The notes: generated by a model not told the origin, from the letters alone. A stretch of 7,064 nucleotides of DNA from Acidobacteriota bacterium (GCA_021799405.1 JAJZAL010000263.1:1-7064); one strand, 5' to 3'. Shown: positions 1-6,572, numbered from the stretch's first letter. Numbers and translations: made by a program.

Positions 1-159
1 GCCGGCGAGATTCATGCGGCCGATGCGCTGCTGGCCAAGAAGAACTGCTCCTCGCAGGAGTTGCTGGAGCGCATCAAGATCATGAGCGCCCGCAAGCGCG
101 GCCCGCGCAAGGGCGCGCAACGCATGGCGCATGTGCAGGAACTCGCGGCTGCCTCGTAA
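1..159 (+). CDS. C-terminal end of an unrecognised protein (5'-truncated by the window)
   Basis: Frame 1 is open from the first base to a TAA at 157-159, giving the last 52 residues of a protein that starts outside the window. The third codon positions are overwhelmingly G or C, as in the clear genes here, so I take the frame as truly coding. The tail is hydrophilic: an alanine/leucine-rich helical stretch, one cysteine (CSSQELLERI), then a strongly basic patch (SARKRGPRKGAQR) and an alanine-rich end. No domain is recognisable in this fragment and I assign no function. The basic patch could bind nucleic acid, but that is a guess. The gene runs towards the carbonic anhydrase gene, with a hairpin-containing gap between the two stops. 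Confidence 0.6.
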   Translation, partial: AGEIHAADALLAKKNCSSQELLERIKIMSARKRGPRKGAQRMAHVQELAAAS

Positions 160-201
160 AAATCAGCGGATGAATTTCATGGATCTACGTTGATTAACAA
201 G

Positions 202-242
202 CCATCGACTGATGGGCACGGGGCAGAGACATCGCCTGCCCC
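202..242. terminator. Two tandem hairpins in a convergent gap, candidate bidirectional terminator
   Basis: The gap between the two convergent stops (159 and 267) holds two inverted repeats. The first is CCATC / GATGG around a 4-base loop (202-215). The second is a perfect 7-bp stem, GGGGCAG / CTGCCCC, around a 9-base loop (220-242). The plus-strand tail of the second is TTGAAAATT, so it lacks a clean run of T, and the minus-strand tail has none. Placement and perfect pairing favour transcription termination for one or both genes. The missing T-tract keeps confidence moderate. Confidence 0.4.
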
Positions 243-266
243 TTGAAAATTGGGAAACTGCTGCCA

Positions 267-893
267 TTATTCCTGCACTGCGAGCAACGGCCGAAAACAG
301 CGCAGCTCTTCGTCGTACTGCTCGATGCGCCCGCTGAGGATGTCGTAGTACCAGCCGTGAGTAGTGAGCCGGCCTTCTTTGACTGCATTGATGACCGCGG
401 GCTGCGCGTGCAGATTCAACAACTGGGCAATCACATTGCCGCGGATGAGTGAGGCTAGTTCGGCGCCCGCGCCGTCGGCGGGGTTTACTGGAGGGCGATA
501 GCTGAAGGCCGCCTGGACGTGATCGAGCCAGCGGCGCGCTTTGGGGAGGTTTTCGAGGCCGGTGCGGTCGAGCGCGGCCTTCATGGCGCCGCAGTCGGAG
601 TGGCCGCAGAGGATGACGTGCCTTACTTTGACGACGTCCACGGCGTACTCGATCGTGGCAGTGACGCCATCCACATCGTCGCTGGCAATAGGCACGACGT
701 TGCCGGCGTTGCGGGCAATGAACAAATCGCCGGGACCGGTGCCGAGAATCAGGTCTGGCACGATCCGCGAATCCGAGCAGGTGATGAAGAGCCACTCCGG
801 CGCCTGCGAATCCGCGAGCAACTTGTACTGGCTGCGCCGAGTAGGGAACACGTCGGCCTGAAATTTCCTGTATCCTTCGATCAATCGTTCCAT
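267..893 (-). CDS. Beta-class carbonic anhydrase (EC 4.2.1.1)
   Basis: This zinc enzyme interconverts CO2 and bicarbonate in the cytoplasm, supplying bicarbonate to carboxylases and helping pH balance. The 208-residue product is normal for the bacterial beta class (Can/CynT type). The zinc site is complete: Cys39 with the Asp41-Arg43 dyad in CSDSR, then His98 and Cys101 in GHSDCGAMKA. The conserved PGDLFIARNAGN segment (54-65) and a C-terminal HGWYYDILSGRI strand (179-190) also fit the family. The frame stays open far upstream, antisense to the hydrolase gene, but I chose the ATG at 893. GAGGT lies 4 bases before it, homology begins shortly after it, and the upstream translation looks like non-coding shadow. 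It is a single-gene unit, divergent from the hydrolase, with a dyad in its leader. I cannot tell can from cynT orthology, so no symbol is given. Confidence 0.95.
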   Translation of the reverse strand: MERLIEGYRKFQADVFPTRRSQYKLLADSQAPEWLFITCSDSRIVPDLILGTGPGDLFIARNAGNVVPIASDDVDGVTATIEYAVDVVKVRHVILCGHSDCGAMKAALDRTGLENLPKARRWLDHVQAAFSYRPPVNPADGAGAELASLIRGNVIAQLLNLHAQPAVINAVKEGRLTTHGWYYDILSGRIEQYDEELRCFRPLLAVQE

Positions 894-910
894 TGAGACC
901 TCAAATGCAT

Positions 911-935
911 CCGGCGTGATGTGCACACGTGCCGG
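911..935. promoter_or_regulatory. Imperfect dyad in the divergent carbonic anhydrase / hydrolase region
   Basis: CCGGCGTG (911-918) pairs with a right arm ending GCCGG (931-935). The pairing is eight base pairs with a two-base bulge, and an 8-bp palindrome TGTGCACA (920-927) sits almost at the centre. It lies 18-42 bases upstream of the carbonic anhydrase ATG and 82 or more bases upstream of the hydrolase ATG. It could be an operator for a dimeric regulator or a hairpin in the carbonic anhydrase leader. No known binding consensus is recognised, and chance is possible in GC-rich DNA. Confidence 0.25.
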
Positions 936-1003
936 GCAATCGTGCCGAAGCACTGGCTGATATTTTGGTGCCAGATCATGGTAACTGCTCGCGGCAGCTT
1001 TCT

Positions 1004-1010
1004 GGAGAGG
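1004..1010 (+). promoter_or_regulatory. Shine-Dalgarno sequence fixing the hydrolase start
   Basis: GGAGAGG ends 6 bases before the ATG at 1017 and 9 bases before a second, adjacent ATG at 1020. It supports starting at one of these rather than at the in-frame ATG at 921, whose extra 32 residues would precede and hide the signal peptide. Confidence 0.8.
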
Positions 1011-1016
1011 ATTTTT

Positions 1017-2423
1017 ATGATGCAGTCGGAAAGGCTTTTGAAATGTGCAGCTTTCCTGTTCCTTGTCTTGCCGCCGGTCGGTGCGCGGACGCAAGCCGTG
1101 GATGCAATCGATCCGGCGCTCGCCGGCCGCATTGACCGTATCGCCACACAGGTGCTCGCGCAGACCGGCGTGCCCTCGGCCTCGATCGCCGTCGTACAGC
1201 ATGGCAGGCTCGTCTACACGCACGCTTATGGCCAGGCGCGTCTGCAGCCATCGATGGCTGCGATGCCCCGGATGCGCTATTCGATCGGGTCGATCTCGAA
1301 GCAGTTTACCGCTGCGGCGATTCTGTTGCTTCAGCAGGAGGGAAAGCTGTCGCTTGATGATCCGGTCGGCAAGTATGTGCCCGGCCTGACCCGCGGTAAC
1401 GAGGTGACCATACGCGAGGTGCTCTCGCATACCTCCGGCTACCAGGACTATTGGCCTGAAGACTACGTGATGACGCCGATGCTGAAGCCTACCACCGCGC
1501 AGCAGATTCTGGACATCTGGGGCAAGAAGCCGCTGGACTTTGAGCCGGGGACGAAGTGGCAATACTCCAACACCAACTACGTGATTGCCGGGCGCATTGT
1601 GGAAACGGTAAGCGGCGAGCCACTGATGCAGTTTCTGAGTCAACACATCTTCCGGCCGCTGGGCATGAAGTCGGTTTGGAACTCAGACGAGGATCAGCTC
1701 ACCAAGGCTGATCCCATGGGCTACTATCGCCACGCTCTTGGCCCCTTGCGCCCGGCGCCCCAGGCGGGACGCGGCTGGATGTTTGCGGCCGGTGAGCTGG
1801 CCATGACCGCGCACGACCTGGCGCTGTGGGATGCGAGCCTGTTGCATGAAACCATTCTGAAGCCCGAGAGCGACAAGGAGATGTTTACCGAGGTCAAGCT
1901 GAAGGATGGCAAGGGCACGCACTACGGTCTGGGCGTGGAAGTCGTCGACCGCGACGGGCACCGCTCCATTGAGCACTCAGGCGAGGTTTCGGGGTTCGTC
2001 TCCGACAATGAGGTGCTGATTGACGATGGAACGGCGGTGGCCGTGCTGACCAATCAGGATGCCGTTGGAGCCGCCTCGGAGATTGCGCATCTCGCCGCTC
2101 CCGTTGTGGCCGGCTATCCCCTGAGCCCGGCCGAGCAGCAGGCCCTCGACATCTACCGCGGGCTGCAACACGGGCACATCGACCGCAGCCTGCTGGCGCC
2201 CAACCTGAACGACTACTTCACCGCGCAAGCGATCTCCGACTTCAAAAGCAGCCTGGGACCGCTTGGCGAGCCGCTGATCTTTCGCCAGGCAGGCACCGAG
2301 GAGCGAGGCGGCATGACCTTCCGCGCCTTCCAGATCGTGTATCCAAACAAGCGGCTGACACTGACGACCTACACCTACCCGGACGGGAAGCTGGAGCAAT
2401 ACCTGGTTGCGCCGGCAGAGTAG
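1017..2423 (+). CDS. Secreted serine hydrolase, beta-lactamase/transpeptidase-like (class C fold, PF00144 type)
   Basis: The 468-residue protein begins with a signal peptide: a charged start, a hydrophobic stretch CAAFLFLVL (10-18), and probable cleavage after about residue 27. It therefore acts outside the cytoplasm. The body matches the serine beta-lactamase-like family. Ser92-x-x-Lys95 (SISK) is the nucleophile motif, Tyr183-Ser-Asn185 follows in WQYSNTNY, and His320-Ser-Gly322 sits where class C beta-lactamases carry KTG. HSG/HTG variants are common among family esterases and peptidases, so true beta-lactamase activity is not implied. After the catalytic domain comes an extension of about 100 residues (368-468) with a conserved-looking GHIDRSLL start and a PDGKLEQYLVAP end. 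I cannot name it as a domain. The next gene, ffh, starts 87 bases later on the same strand but is functionally unrelated. The substrate is unknown: peptide, ester and D-amino-acid amide are all open. Confidence 0.9.
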   Translation: MMQSERLLKCAAFLFLVLPPVGARTQAVDAIDPALAGRIDRIATQVLAQTGVPSASIAVVQHGRLVYTHAYGQARLQPSMAAMPRMRYSIGSISKQFTAAAILLLQQEGKLSLDDPVGKYVPGLTRGNEVTIREVLSHTSGYQDYWPEDYVMTPMLKPTTAQQILDIWGKKPLDFEPGTKWQYSNTNYVIAGRIVETVSGEPLMQFLSQHIFRPLGMKSVWNSDEDQLTKADPMGYYRHALGPLRPAPQAGRGWMFAAGELAMTAHDLALWDASLLHETILKPESDKEMFTEVKLKDGKGTHYGLGVEVVDRDGHRSIEHSGEVSGFVSDNEVLIDDGTAVAVLTNQDAVGAASEIAHLAAPVVAGYPLSPAEQQALDIYRGLQHGHIDRSLLAPNLNDYFTAQAISDFKSSLGPLGEPLIFRQAGTEERGGMTFRAFQIVYPNKRLTLTTYTYPDGKLEQYLVAPAE

Positions 2424-2492
2424 AACAGCCGGCTCTTACATCGCGTTTGGCGGCCCAATGGACCGCGAACCGCACCCGAAGTGCGCCTCAGG

Positions 2493-2498
2493 TAAACT
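2493..2498 (+). promoter_or_regulatory. Possible -10 box immediately upstream of ffh
   Basis: TAAACT matches TATAAT at 4 of 6 positions and ends 12 bases before the ffh ATG. Transcription from it would leave only about 5 untranslated bases. There is no recognisable -35 at the usual spacing, and no purine-rich Shine-Dalgarno sequence within 15 bases of the ATG. The evidence is weak and is reported because the same pattern is seen at ribE. Confidence 0.25.
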
Positions 2499-2510
2499 AA
2501 AAGTTGACCT

Positions 2511-3905
2511 ATGTTTGAGAACCTTACCGACAAACTTCAGCGCGTCTTCAAGAACCTGCGCGGCCAGGGAACACTGACCGAAGAAAACATCAGCGAGGCG
2601 ATGCGCGAAATTCGCGTGGCCATGCTCGAAGCGGACGTGAACCTGAATGTGGTGCGCGACCTGATCGAGCACATCCGCGCCAAGGCCGTGGGCACTGAGG
2701 TGTTGACGGCGCTCTCGCCCTCCGAGCAAGTGGTGAAGATCGTGCGCGATGAACTGATCGCTCTGCTGGGCAAGGACACGGCGCGCTTCAAGTTTGCTTC
2801 GCAACCGCCTACGGTCATCCTGATGGCTGGACTCCAGGGCTCCGGCAAGACCACCACCAGCGGCAAGCTGGCGGCATGGCTCAAAAAGGGTGGCCACCGG
2901 CCCATGCTGGTCTCTGTGGACGTCTACCGCCCCGCCGCGCGCGAGCAGCTCAAGGTGGTGGCAAAGAGCGTGGAGGCCAGGCTCTACGAAGGCAATCAGA
3001 ACGGTGAGGCGGCAGGTTCGAAGCTGGTGGAGCGGCTGGCCAAGGAGGCCCGCCGCGAGGCCGTCATCATGGGCTGCGACACGCTCATTGTCGACACCGC
3101 CGGCCGCCTGCATGTGGACGAGGAGTTGATGGTCGAGATGGAACAGCTCAAGAAGCTGCTCAATCCCCAGGAGATCCTCTTCGTGGCCGACGCCATGACC
3201 GGCCAGGATGCTGTCAACTCGGCGATGGATTTTCATAAGCGCCTGGGGCTGACCGGCGTCGTGCTGTCCAAGATGGATGGCGATGCCAGAGGCGGCGCGG
3301 CGCTGTCAATCCGCCACGTGACCGGGCAGCCGATCAAGTTCATCGGCGTGGGCGAAAAGCCCGACGCCTTTGAGCCCTTCCATCCCGACCGCATCGTCGG
3401 GCGCATCCTGGGCATGGGCGACATGCTTTCACTCATCGAGAAAGCCGAAGAAAAGCTGGACCGCAGGAAGAGCGAGGAGCTGGCCAAAAAGGCGCTGCTC
3501 GGCGATGGCTTTACTCTCGAGGATTTCCGCGACCAGTTGCGCCAGATCAAGAAGCTGGGCTCGATGGAGTCGATCTTGAAGATGATGCCGTCGGTGGGGC
3601 CGTTCGCGGGCCTGCAAGAGGCATCCAAGGGCGTGGACGAGAAGCAGTTTGTGCGCCTCGAAGCGATCATCAACTCGATGACACCCAGGGAGCGCCACAA
3701 TCACGAGATCATCTCCGGCTCGCGCCGCAAGCGCATCGCCGCCGGCTCCGGGACAACAGTGCAGGACGTGAACCAGCTCCTGCGCCAGTACGCCCAGATG
3801 AACAAAATGTTCAAGCAGATGGGCAAGGGCGGCCTGGCGCGGCAGATGATGCGCGGCGGTCTGAGCGGCATGGGCCTCGGCGCCAAACAGCGGTTTGGGC
3901 GATAA
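2511..3905 (+). CDS. ffh: Signal recognition particle protein Ffh (SRP54 GTPase)
   Basis: Ffh binds hydrophobic signal sequences on nascent chains together with SRP RNA and delivers ribosomes to the membrane receptor FtsY. The 464-residue length is typical. The N domain is 1-90, with the usual opening MFENLTDKLQ, and this fixes the ATG despite a missing Shine-Dalgarno. The GTPase domain shows G1 GLQGSGKTT (107-115), G2 DVYRPAAREQL (137-147), G3 DTAGR (195-199), G4 SKMD (253-256) and G5 GVGEKPDAFEPF (279-290). The methionine-rich M domain starts near 325 and carries the RNA-binding SGSRRKRIAAGSG (402-414). One oddity: residues 155-175 lack the DP-containing motif usual in the Ffh insertion box and instead have a glycine/asparagine-rich stretch around YEGNQNGEAAG. 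The usual downstream partner rpsP is absent. The next genes are convergent. Confidence 0.98.
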   Translation: MFENLTDKLQRVFKNLRGQGTLTEENISEAMREIRVAMLEADVNLNVVRDLIEHIRAKAVGTEVLTALSPSEQVVKIVRDELIALLGKDTARFKFASQPPTVILMAGLQGSGKTTTSGKLAAWLKKGGHRPMLVSVDVYRPAAREQLKVVAKSVEARLYEGNQNGEAAGSKLVERLAKEARREAVIMGCDTLIVDTAGRLHVDEELMVEMEQLKKLLNPQEILFVADAMTGQDAVNSAMDFHKRLGLTGVVLSKMDGDARGGAALSIRHVTGQPIKFIGVGEKPDAFEPFHPDRIVGRILGMGDMLSLIEKAEEKLDRRKSEELAKKALLGDGFTLEDFRDQLRQIKKLGSMESILKMMPSVGPFAGLQEASKGVDEKQFVRLEAIINSMTPRERHNHEIISGSRRKRIAAGSGTTVQDVNQLLRQYAQMNKMFKQMGKGGLARQMMRGGLSGMGLGAKQRFGR

Positions 3906-4066
3906 TTCTCCGCGGAAAGCAATAACCGATCAAGGGCCGGCCAGCGAATCAAGGGATGGCGCTGTCCGGTCGCCGCTTTCGATTCGATTACAAATTACTC
4001 TGCGGATGGTGCCGGCTGACCCGGTTCCGCCGCTCTCGCTCCGCGCGCTCGTCGGCGGCTAAGAGA
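3906..4066. other. Convergent gap between ffh and ribE, no gene seen
   Basis: This 161-bp stretch separates the stops of two convergent genes. It holds an 8-bp palindrome TCCGCGGA (3909-3916), a GGCCGGCC palindrome (3935-3942), and a direct repeat of ATCAAGGG (3929-3936 and 3948-3955, period 19). Near ribE there is a 6-bp stem CCGCCG / CGGCGG with a 20-base loop (4027-4058). None has a T-tract, so I do not call an intrinsic terminator. No plausible small ORF with a ribosome binding site was seen. Confidence 0.5.
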
Positions 4067-4741
4067 TCAGTACCCGTTTGCCACCAGCCACTCGGCAGTC
4101 AGCACCCTCTCCGGCGTCTTCCGGGCCAGCATTTGAGCATGCGCCAGCTTCACAAGCACGTCGGCCTCCACGTTCACCGGTGCGCCCGGCTTGAGTGTGT
4201 GAAGGTTGGTGCGCCAATAGGTCAGCGGCAGAATCGCAATTGTCACTGTCTCGCCGTCGAAATCCGCGATCGTCAGGCTGATGCCTTCAATCGCCACCGA
4301 GCCTTTGTGCACCATCCACTGCCGCACGTTCTCAGGAACACGCACCTTCAGCGTCCAATCGGTCGTTTCGCGGTTGAACTGCGGGCTGGCTTCGGGGATC
4401 ACGGGGTCGAGCGCCGTCATCACGCCGCAGCCGTCCACGTGGCCCTGGACAACGTGGCCGCCGAGCGGGCTGCCGGCGGCGGTGGGCAACTCCAGATTGA
4501 CTTTGGCGCCCGCCGCCAGCGAACCAAGCGAGGTCCGGTCCAGCGTCTCCTGGGCCAGGTCGGCATGAAATAAAGTTGGGTTGATGTCGAGCGCCGTCAG
4601 GCAGACGCCGGAGACGCCCAGCGAGTCGCCCTCGCGCAGCCGTCCCGCAATGCCCGGCGCTTCGACGGTGATACGGCGAACACCGCCGCGGCTGGTCAGG
4701 CTGACCAGCGTTCCGGTTTGCTCAATGATGCCGGTGAACAT
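4067..4741 (-). CDS. ribE: Riboflavin synthase, alpha subunit type (EC 2.5.1.9)
   Basis: This enzyme dismutates two molecules of 6,7-dimethyl-8-ribityllumazine to riboflavin plus the pyrimidinedione, the last step of the pathway. The 224-residue protein has the duplicated lumazine-binding fold. The N-terminal MFTGIIEQTG is diagnostic and sets the start. The first repeat has GDSLGVSGVCLT (38-49, with Cys47) and GGHVVQGHVDG (94-104). The second has HKGSVAIEGISLT (146-157) and TNLHTLKPGAPVNVEAD (178-194). The usual VNG of the first repeat is VSG, and about 14 residues (112-125) look inserted after the first repeat; both appear tolerable. The reading frame is open for 18 codons upstream, but the start-codon context and homology favour 4741. 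There is no Shine-Dalgarno. A TACAAT box 6 bases upstream suggests a leaderless transcript. It is the last gene of the leftward cluster, 77 bases after the CcdC-like gene. Some genomes call it ribC. Confidence 0.95.
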   Translation of the reverse strand: MFTGIIEQTGTLVSLTSRGGVRRITVEAPGIAGRLREGDSLGVSGVCLTALDINPTLFHADLAQETLDRTSLGSLAAGAKVNLELPTAAGSPLGGHVVQGHVDGCGVMTALDPVIPEASPQFNRETTDWTLKVRVPENVRQWMVHKGSVAIEGISLTIADFDGETVTIAILPLTYWRTNLHTLKPGAPVNVEADVLVKLAHAQMLARKTPERVLTAEWLVANGY

Positions 4742-4747
4742 GGATTC

Positions 4748-4753
4748 ATTGTA
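4748..4753 (-). promoter_or_regulatory. Candidate -10 box placing transcription start at the ribE ATG
   Basis: Read on the minus strand, TACAAT matches TATAAT at 5 of 6 positions and ends 6 bases before the ATG. That spacing would put +1 at or next to the A of the start codon. No Shine-Dalgarno lies between it and the ATG, which fits leaderless translation. No good -35 exists 16-18 bases upstream, so the promoter call is tentative. Confidence 0.35.
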
Positions 4754-4818
4754 ATGGCCAAAGCACTCAGCTAATCCCGAGACCGGAAACGCCAAAATGC
4801 CTAAGATTGCTCATCCCG

Positions 4819-5331
4819 CTACTCGCTGACGGCCATTTCTTCCGCAGCCGCTTCCGGAGCCAGTGCAGGTGGCGCCGTCAGCTCTCGATAGAGCAGGTAC
4901 AGCTTTGCCCGCCAGCGCACGATCATGCCGAAGGCCAGCAGATAGAACAGCGCGCCGGTCTGCTCCAGAGAGAGAAGCGCATCGAAGTAGCCGCGCGCCA
5001 GATAGCGGACCAGCGCCAGCACAATGACCACCGCGAAGAACGCCCCGGAGCGCTTCATCATGATCACATCGCCCTCACGCCGCAGGCTGGATGTGAGCAA
5101 AAGCGGGTAAGCCAATACGATCGCGCCCACCAGAAACGCGATAAGACCCCACATCCACGGCACGCGGAAGGCCGGCACGAAAAACATCGAGAACCCCGTG
5201 GCCATGCCCAACGGCGGCATCAGGATCTTTTTCGCGGTTACAGCGGTGCGGCCTTCGCGGACGCGCCAGACGAGAACGCCGGCCAGACCCACGAGGGAAA
5301 CAACGGCCGTAATGACGGGAGAAGAAACCAT
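4819..5331 (-). CDS. ccdC: CcdC-family (DUF1453-like) integral membrane protein
   Basis: The 170-residue, strongly hydrophobic protein has about five membrane segments (roughly 5-23, 36-54, 59-80, 95-113 and 124-142) and a short acidic, alanine-rich cytoplasmic-like tail. Its motif pattern matches what I know of the CcdC family first seen beside ccdA in Bacillus. Examples are TAVTAKKILMPPLGMATGF (29-47), FRVPWMWG (55-62), YPLLLTSSLRREG (75-87) and LAFGMIVRWR (132-141). The family's biochemical role is not established; the name comes from cytochrome c biogenesis loci. I chose the ATG at 5331 because AGAGG lies 8 bases upstream. A TTG at 5352 would overlap that ribosome binding site. It sits between ribD (101-base gap) and ribE (77-base gap) without ccdA, thioredoxin or cytochrome genes in view, so the role here is open. 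Confidence 0.75.
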   Translation of the reverse strand: MVSSPVITAVVSLVGLAGVLVWRVREGRTAVTAKKILMPPLGMATGFSMFFVPAFRVPWMWGLIAFLVGAIVLAYPLLLTSSLRREGDVIMMKRSGAFFAVVIVLALVRYLARGYFDALLSLEQTGALFYLLAFGMIVRWRAKLYLLYRELTAPPALAPEAAAEEMAVSE

Positions 5332-5432
5332 GAAACTTACCTCTTGAAACAAGATGATGACCGGCAGGACAACCCCCGATCAGATCCAAATCAGGGCTTA
5401 TTCTGTTGGATGCCGCGACCTCAAAGACCGTT

Positions 5433-6572
5433 TCACGGCTTTCGCGTTGGCGGCCACGGGTCCCGGAGCAGCGAACACAGCCCCAGATCGTTTTTGTAGC
5501 GTTCCACTTCCACATCCGCCATTTGAATAAACTGTGCCACGCCGCGGAATGCCGGCACTGCATCCGATCCCATAATCTGCGGCGACACAAACAGATGCAT
5601 GCGGTCTACAAGGCCCCCGGCCAGCAGCGCGGTATTCAGCCGCGTGCCGGTTTCGGTCAGCAGCGTCAGGATGCCTTCTTCGCCCAGCTTGTCGAGTACC
5701 TTATCCAGCGGCACGCGTCCGGCCTCGGCCGGCAGCGTTACCACGCGCACCCCACGGTTCCGTAGTTCAGCGGCGCGGGCCTCATTGTTTGAGACGCTGA
5801 ACACCAGCACATCGTTTCGTGCGCTCTCCACCAGCTTTGCATCCAGCGGCATGCGCAGCGCCGAGTCCAGCACAATCCGCAGCAGTGGCCGCCGGCGGCG
5901 CAAGCCACTGCGGTCGGTCAGCATGGGATCGTCGGCCAGCACCGTGTCGATGCCTACCATGGTGGCATCCGCCTGCCAGCGCAGTTGCTGCACGGCTTCC
6001 CGCGAAGCTTCGTTGGTGATCCAATAGGTTTGGCGAGGCGCGTGGTAGCCGGGCGGCGGTGCAATCCGCCCATCCAGTGACATCGCCACCTTCATCAGCA
6101 CTAGAGGGTGCTTGTGCTGGCTCCAGCGGGCAAAACCTTCATTCAGCCGCCGCGCTTCGCTCTCACAGACACCGATGGCCACTTCCAGGCCCGCGGCACG
6201 CAATGCCTCCATTCCGTGCCCGGCTACTTGGGGATTCGGGTCGATCGTGGCGGCCACAACACGGCTCAGCCCGGCCTCAGTCAGCGCCGCAGTGCATGGA
6301 GGTGTGCGCCCGGTATGATTGCAGGGCTCCAGCGTCACATAGGCAGTGCCGCCGCGCAGCCGCTCGCCGGCGTGAGCCGTGGCCTCGCGCAGCGCCACCA
6401 CTTCGGCGTGGTCCAGCAGATCATACTCGTGCCAGCCTTCGCCAGCCACCTGCCCCGCGCGGTCCAGAATCACACAGCCTACCGCCGGATTGGGCGAACT
6501 GACGCCGATGCCGCGGCGGGCAAGCTCAAGGGCGCGCTGCATCCAATACCGGTCCTGCTCGGAAACGCTCAT
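5433..6572 (-). CDS. ribD: Bifunctional riboflavin biosynthesis protein RibD (deaminase EC 3.5.4.26 / reductase EC 1.1.1.193)
   Basis: RibD deaminates the pyrimidine product of GTP cyclohydrolase II and then reduces its ribosyl side chain with NADPH, both in the cytoplasm. The 379 residues match the full-length bifunctional form. The deaminase half (about 1-145) has SSPNPAVGCV (25-34), the catalytic His55-Ala-Glu57, and the zinc cysteines Cys84 and Cys93 in PCNHTGRTPPC. The reductase half (about 155-370) has KVAMSLDGRIA (161-171), ITNEASREAVQQLR (185-198) and VGIDTVLADDPMLT (206-219). The usual EGG/ECG near the NADPH site reads ETG here (307-309). The start at 6572 follows AGAAGG by 4 bases. 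Its ATG overlaps the TGA of the preceding small gene in an ATGA, implying translational coupling. Translation further upstream is shadow of the preceding gene. Confidence 0.97.
   Translation of the reverse strand: MSVSEQDRYWMQRALELARRGIGVSSPNPAVGCVILDRAGQVAGEGWHEYDLLDHAEVVALREATAHAGERLRGGTAYVTLEPCNHTGRTPPCTAALTEAGLSRVVAATIDPNPQVAGHGMEALRAAGLEVAIGVCESEARRLNEGFARWSQHKHPLVLMKVAMSLDGRIAPPPGYHAPRQTYWITNEASREAVQQLRWQADATMVGIDTVLADDPMLTDRSGLRRRRPLLRIVLDSALRMPLDAKLVESARNDVLVFSVSNNEARAAELRNRGVRVVTLPAEAGRVPLDKVLDKLGEEGILTLLTETGTRLNTALLAGGLVDRMHLFVSPQIMGSDAVPAFRGVAQFIQMADVEVERYKNDLGLCSLLRDPWPPTRKP

Noticed and set aside
961..966. TATTTT preceded by TG as an extended -10 for the hydrolase gene
   Set aside because: It is a four of six match with no -35 at 17 bases; too weak to call.
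894..1646. N-terminal extension of the carbonic anhydrase frame, giving a 459-residue reading
   Set aside because: It runs antisense to the signal-peptide and catalytic region of the hydrolase. It is proline/arginine/histidine-rich with no family look, and a good SD plus ATG exists at 893.
2436..3236. Long minus-strand ORF (266 codons) antisense to ffh
   Set aside because: It is histidine/leucine-rich shadow translation of a conserved GTPase gene in GC-rich DNA, with no recognisable motif or SD.
3929..3955. Direct repeat ATCAAGGG, two copies 19 bases apart, as an attachment or repeat array
   Set aside because: There are only two 8-base copies with no adjacent integrase or further units; chance is likely.
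4027..4058. CCGCCG / CGGCGG stem as a ribE terminator
   Set aside because: It is a six-base stem with a 20-base loop and no T-tract, and GC-rich sequence makes such pairs frequent.
5397..5424. Minus-strand promoter candidate TTGAGG, 16 bases, AATAAG upstream of the CcdC-like gene
   Set aside because: Each box matches only 4 of 6 positions, and the spacing is common by chance. An internal promoter in the 101-base gap remains possible.
5332..5432. FMN riboswitch (RFN element) near the rib genes
   Set aside because: The gap is only about 100 bases, shows none of the multi-stem RFN conserved blocks, and precedes the CcdC-like gene rather than a rib gene. The other gaps are shorter still.
4807..5499. 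Plus-strand ORF of 230 codons antisense to the CcdC-like gene
   Set aside because: It is rich in R, H and Q, typical of antisense GC-rich frames, while the opposite strand encodes a coherent five-helix protein with an SD.
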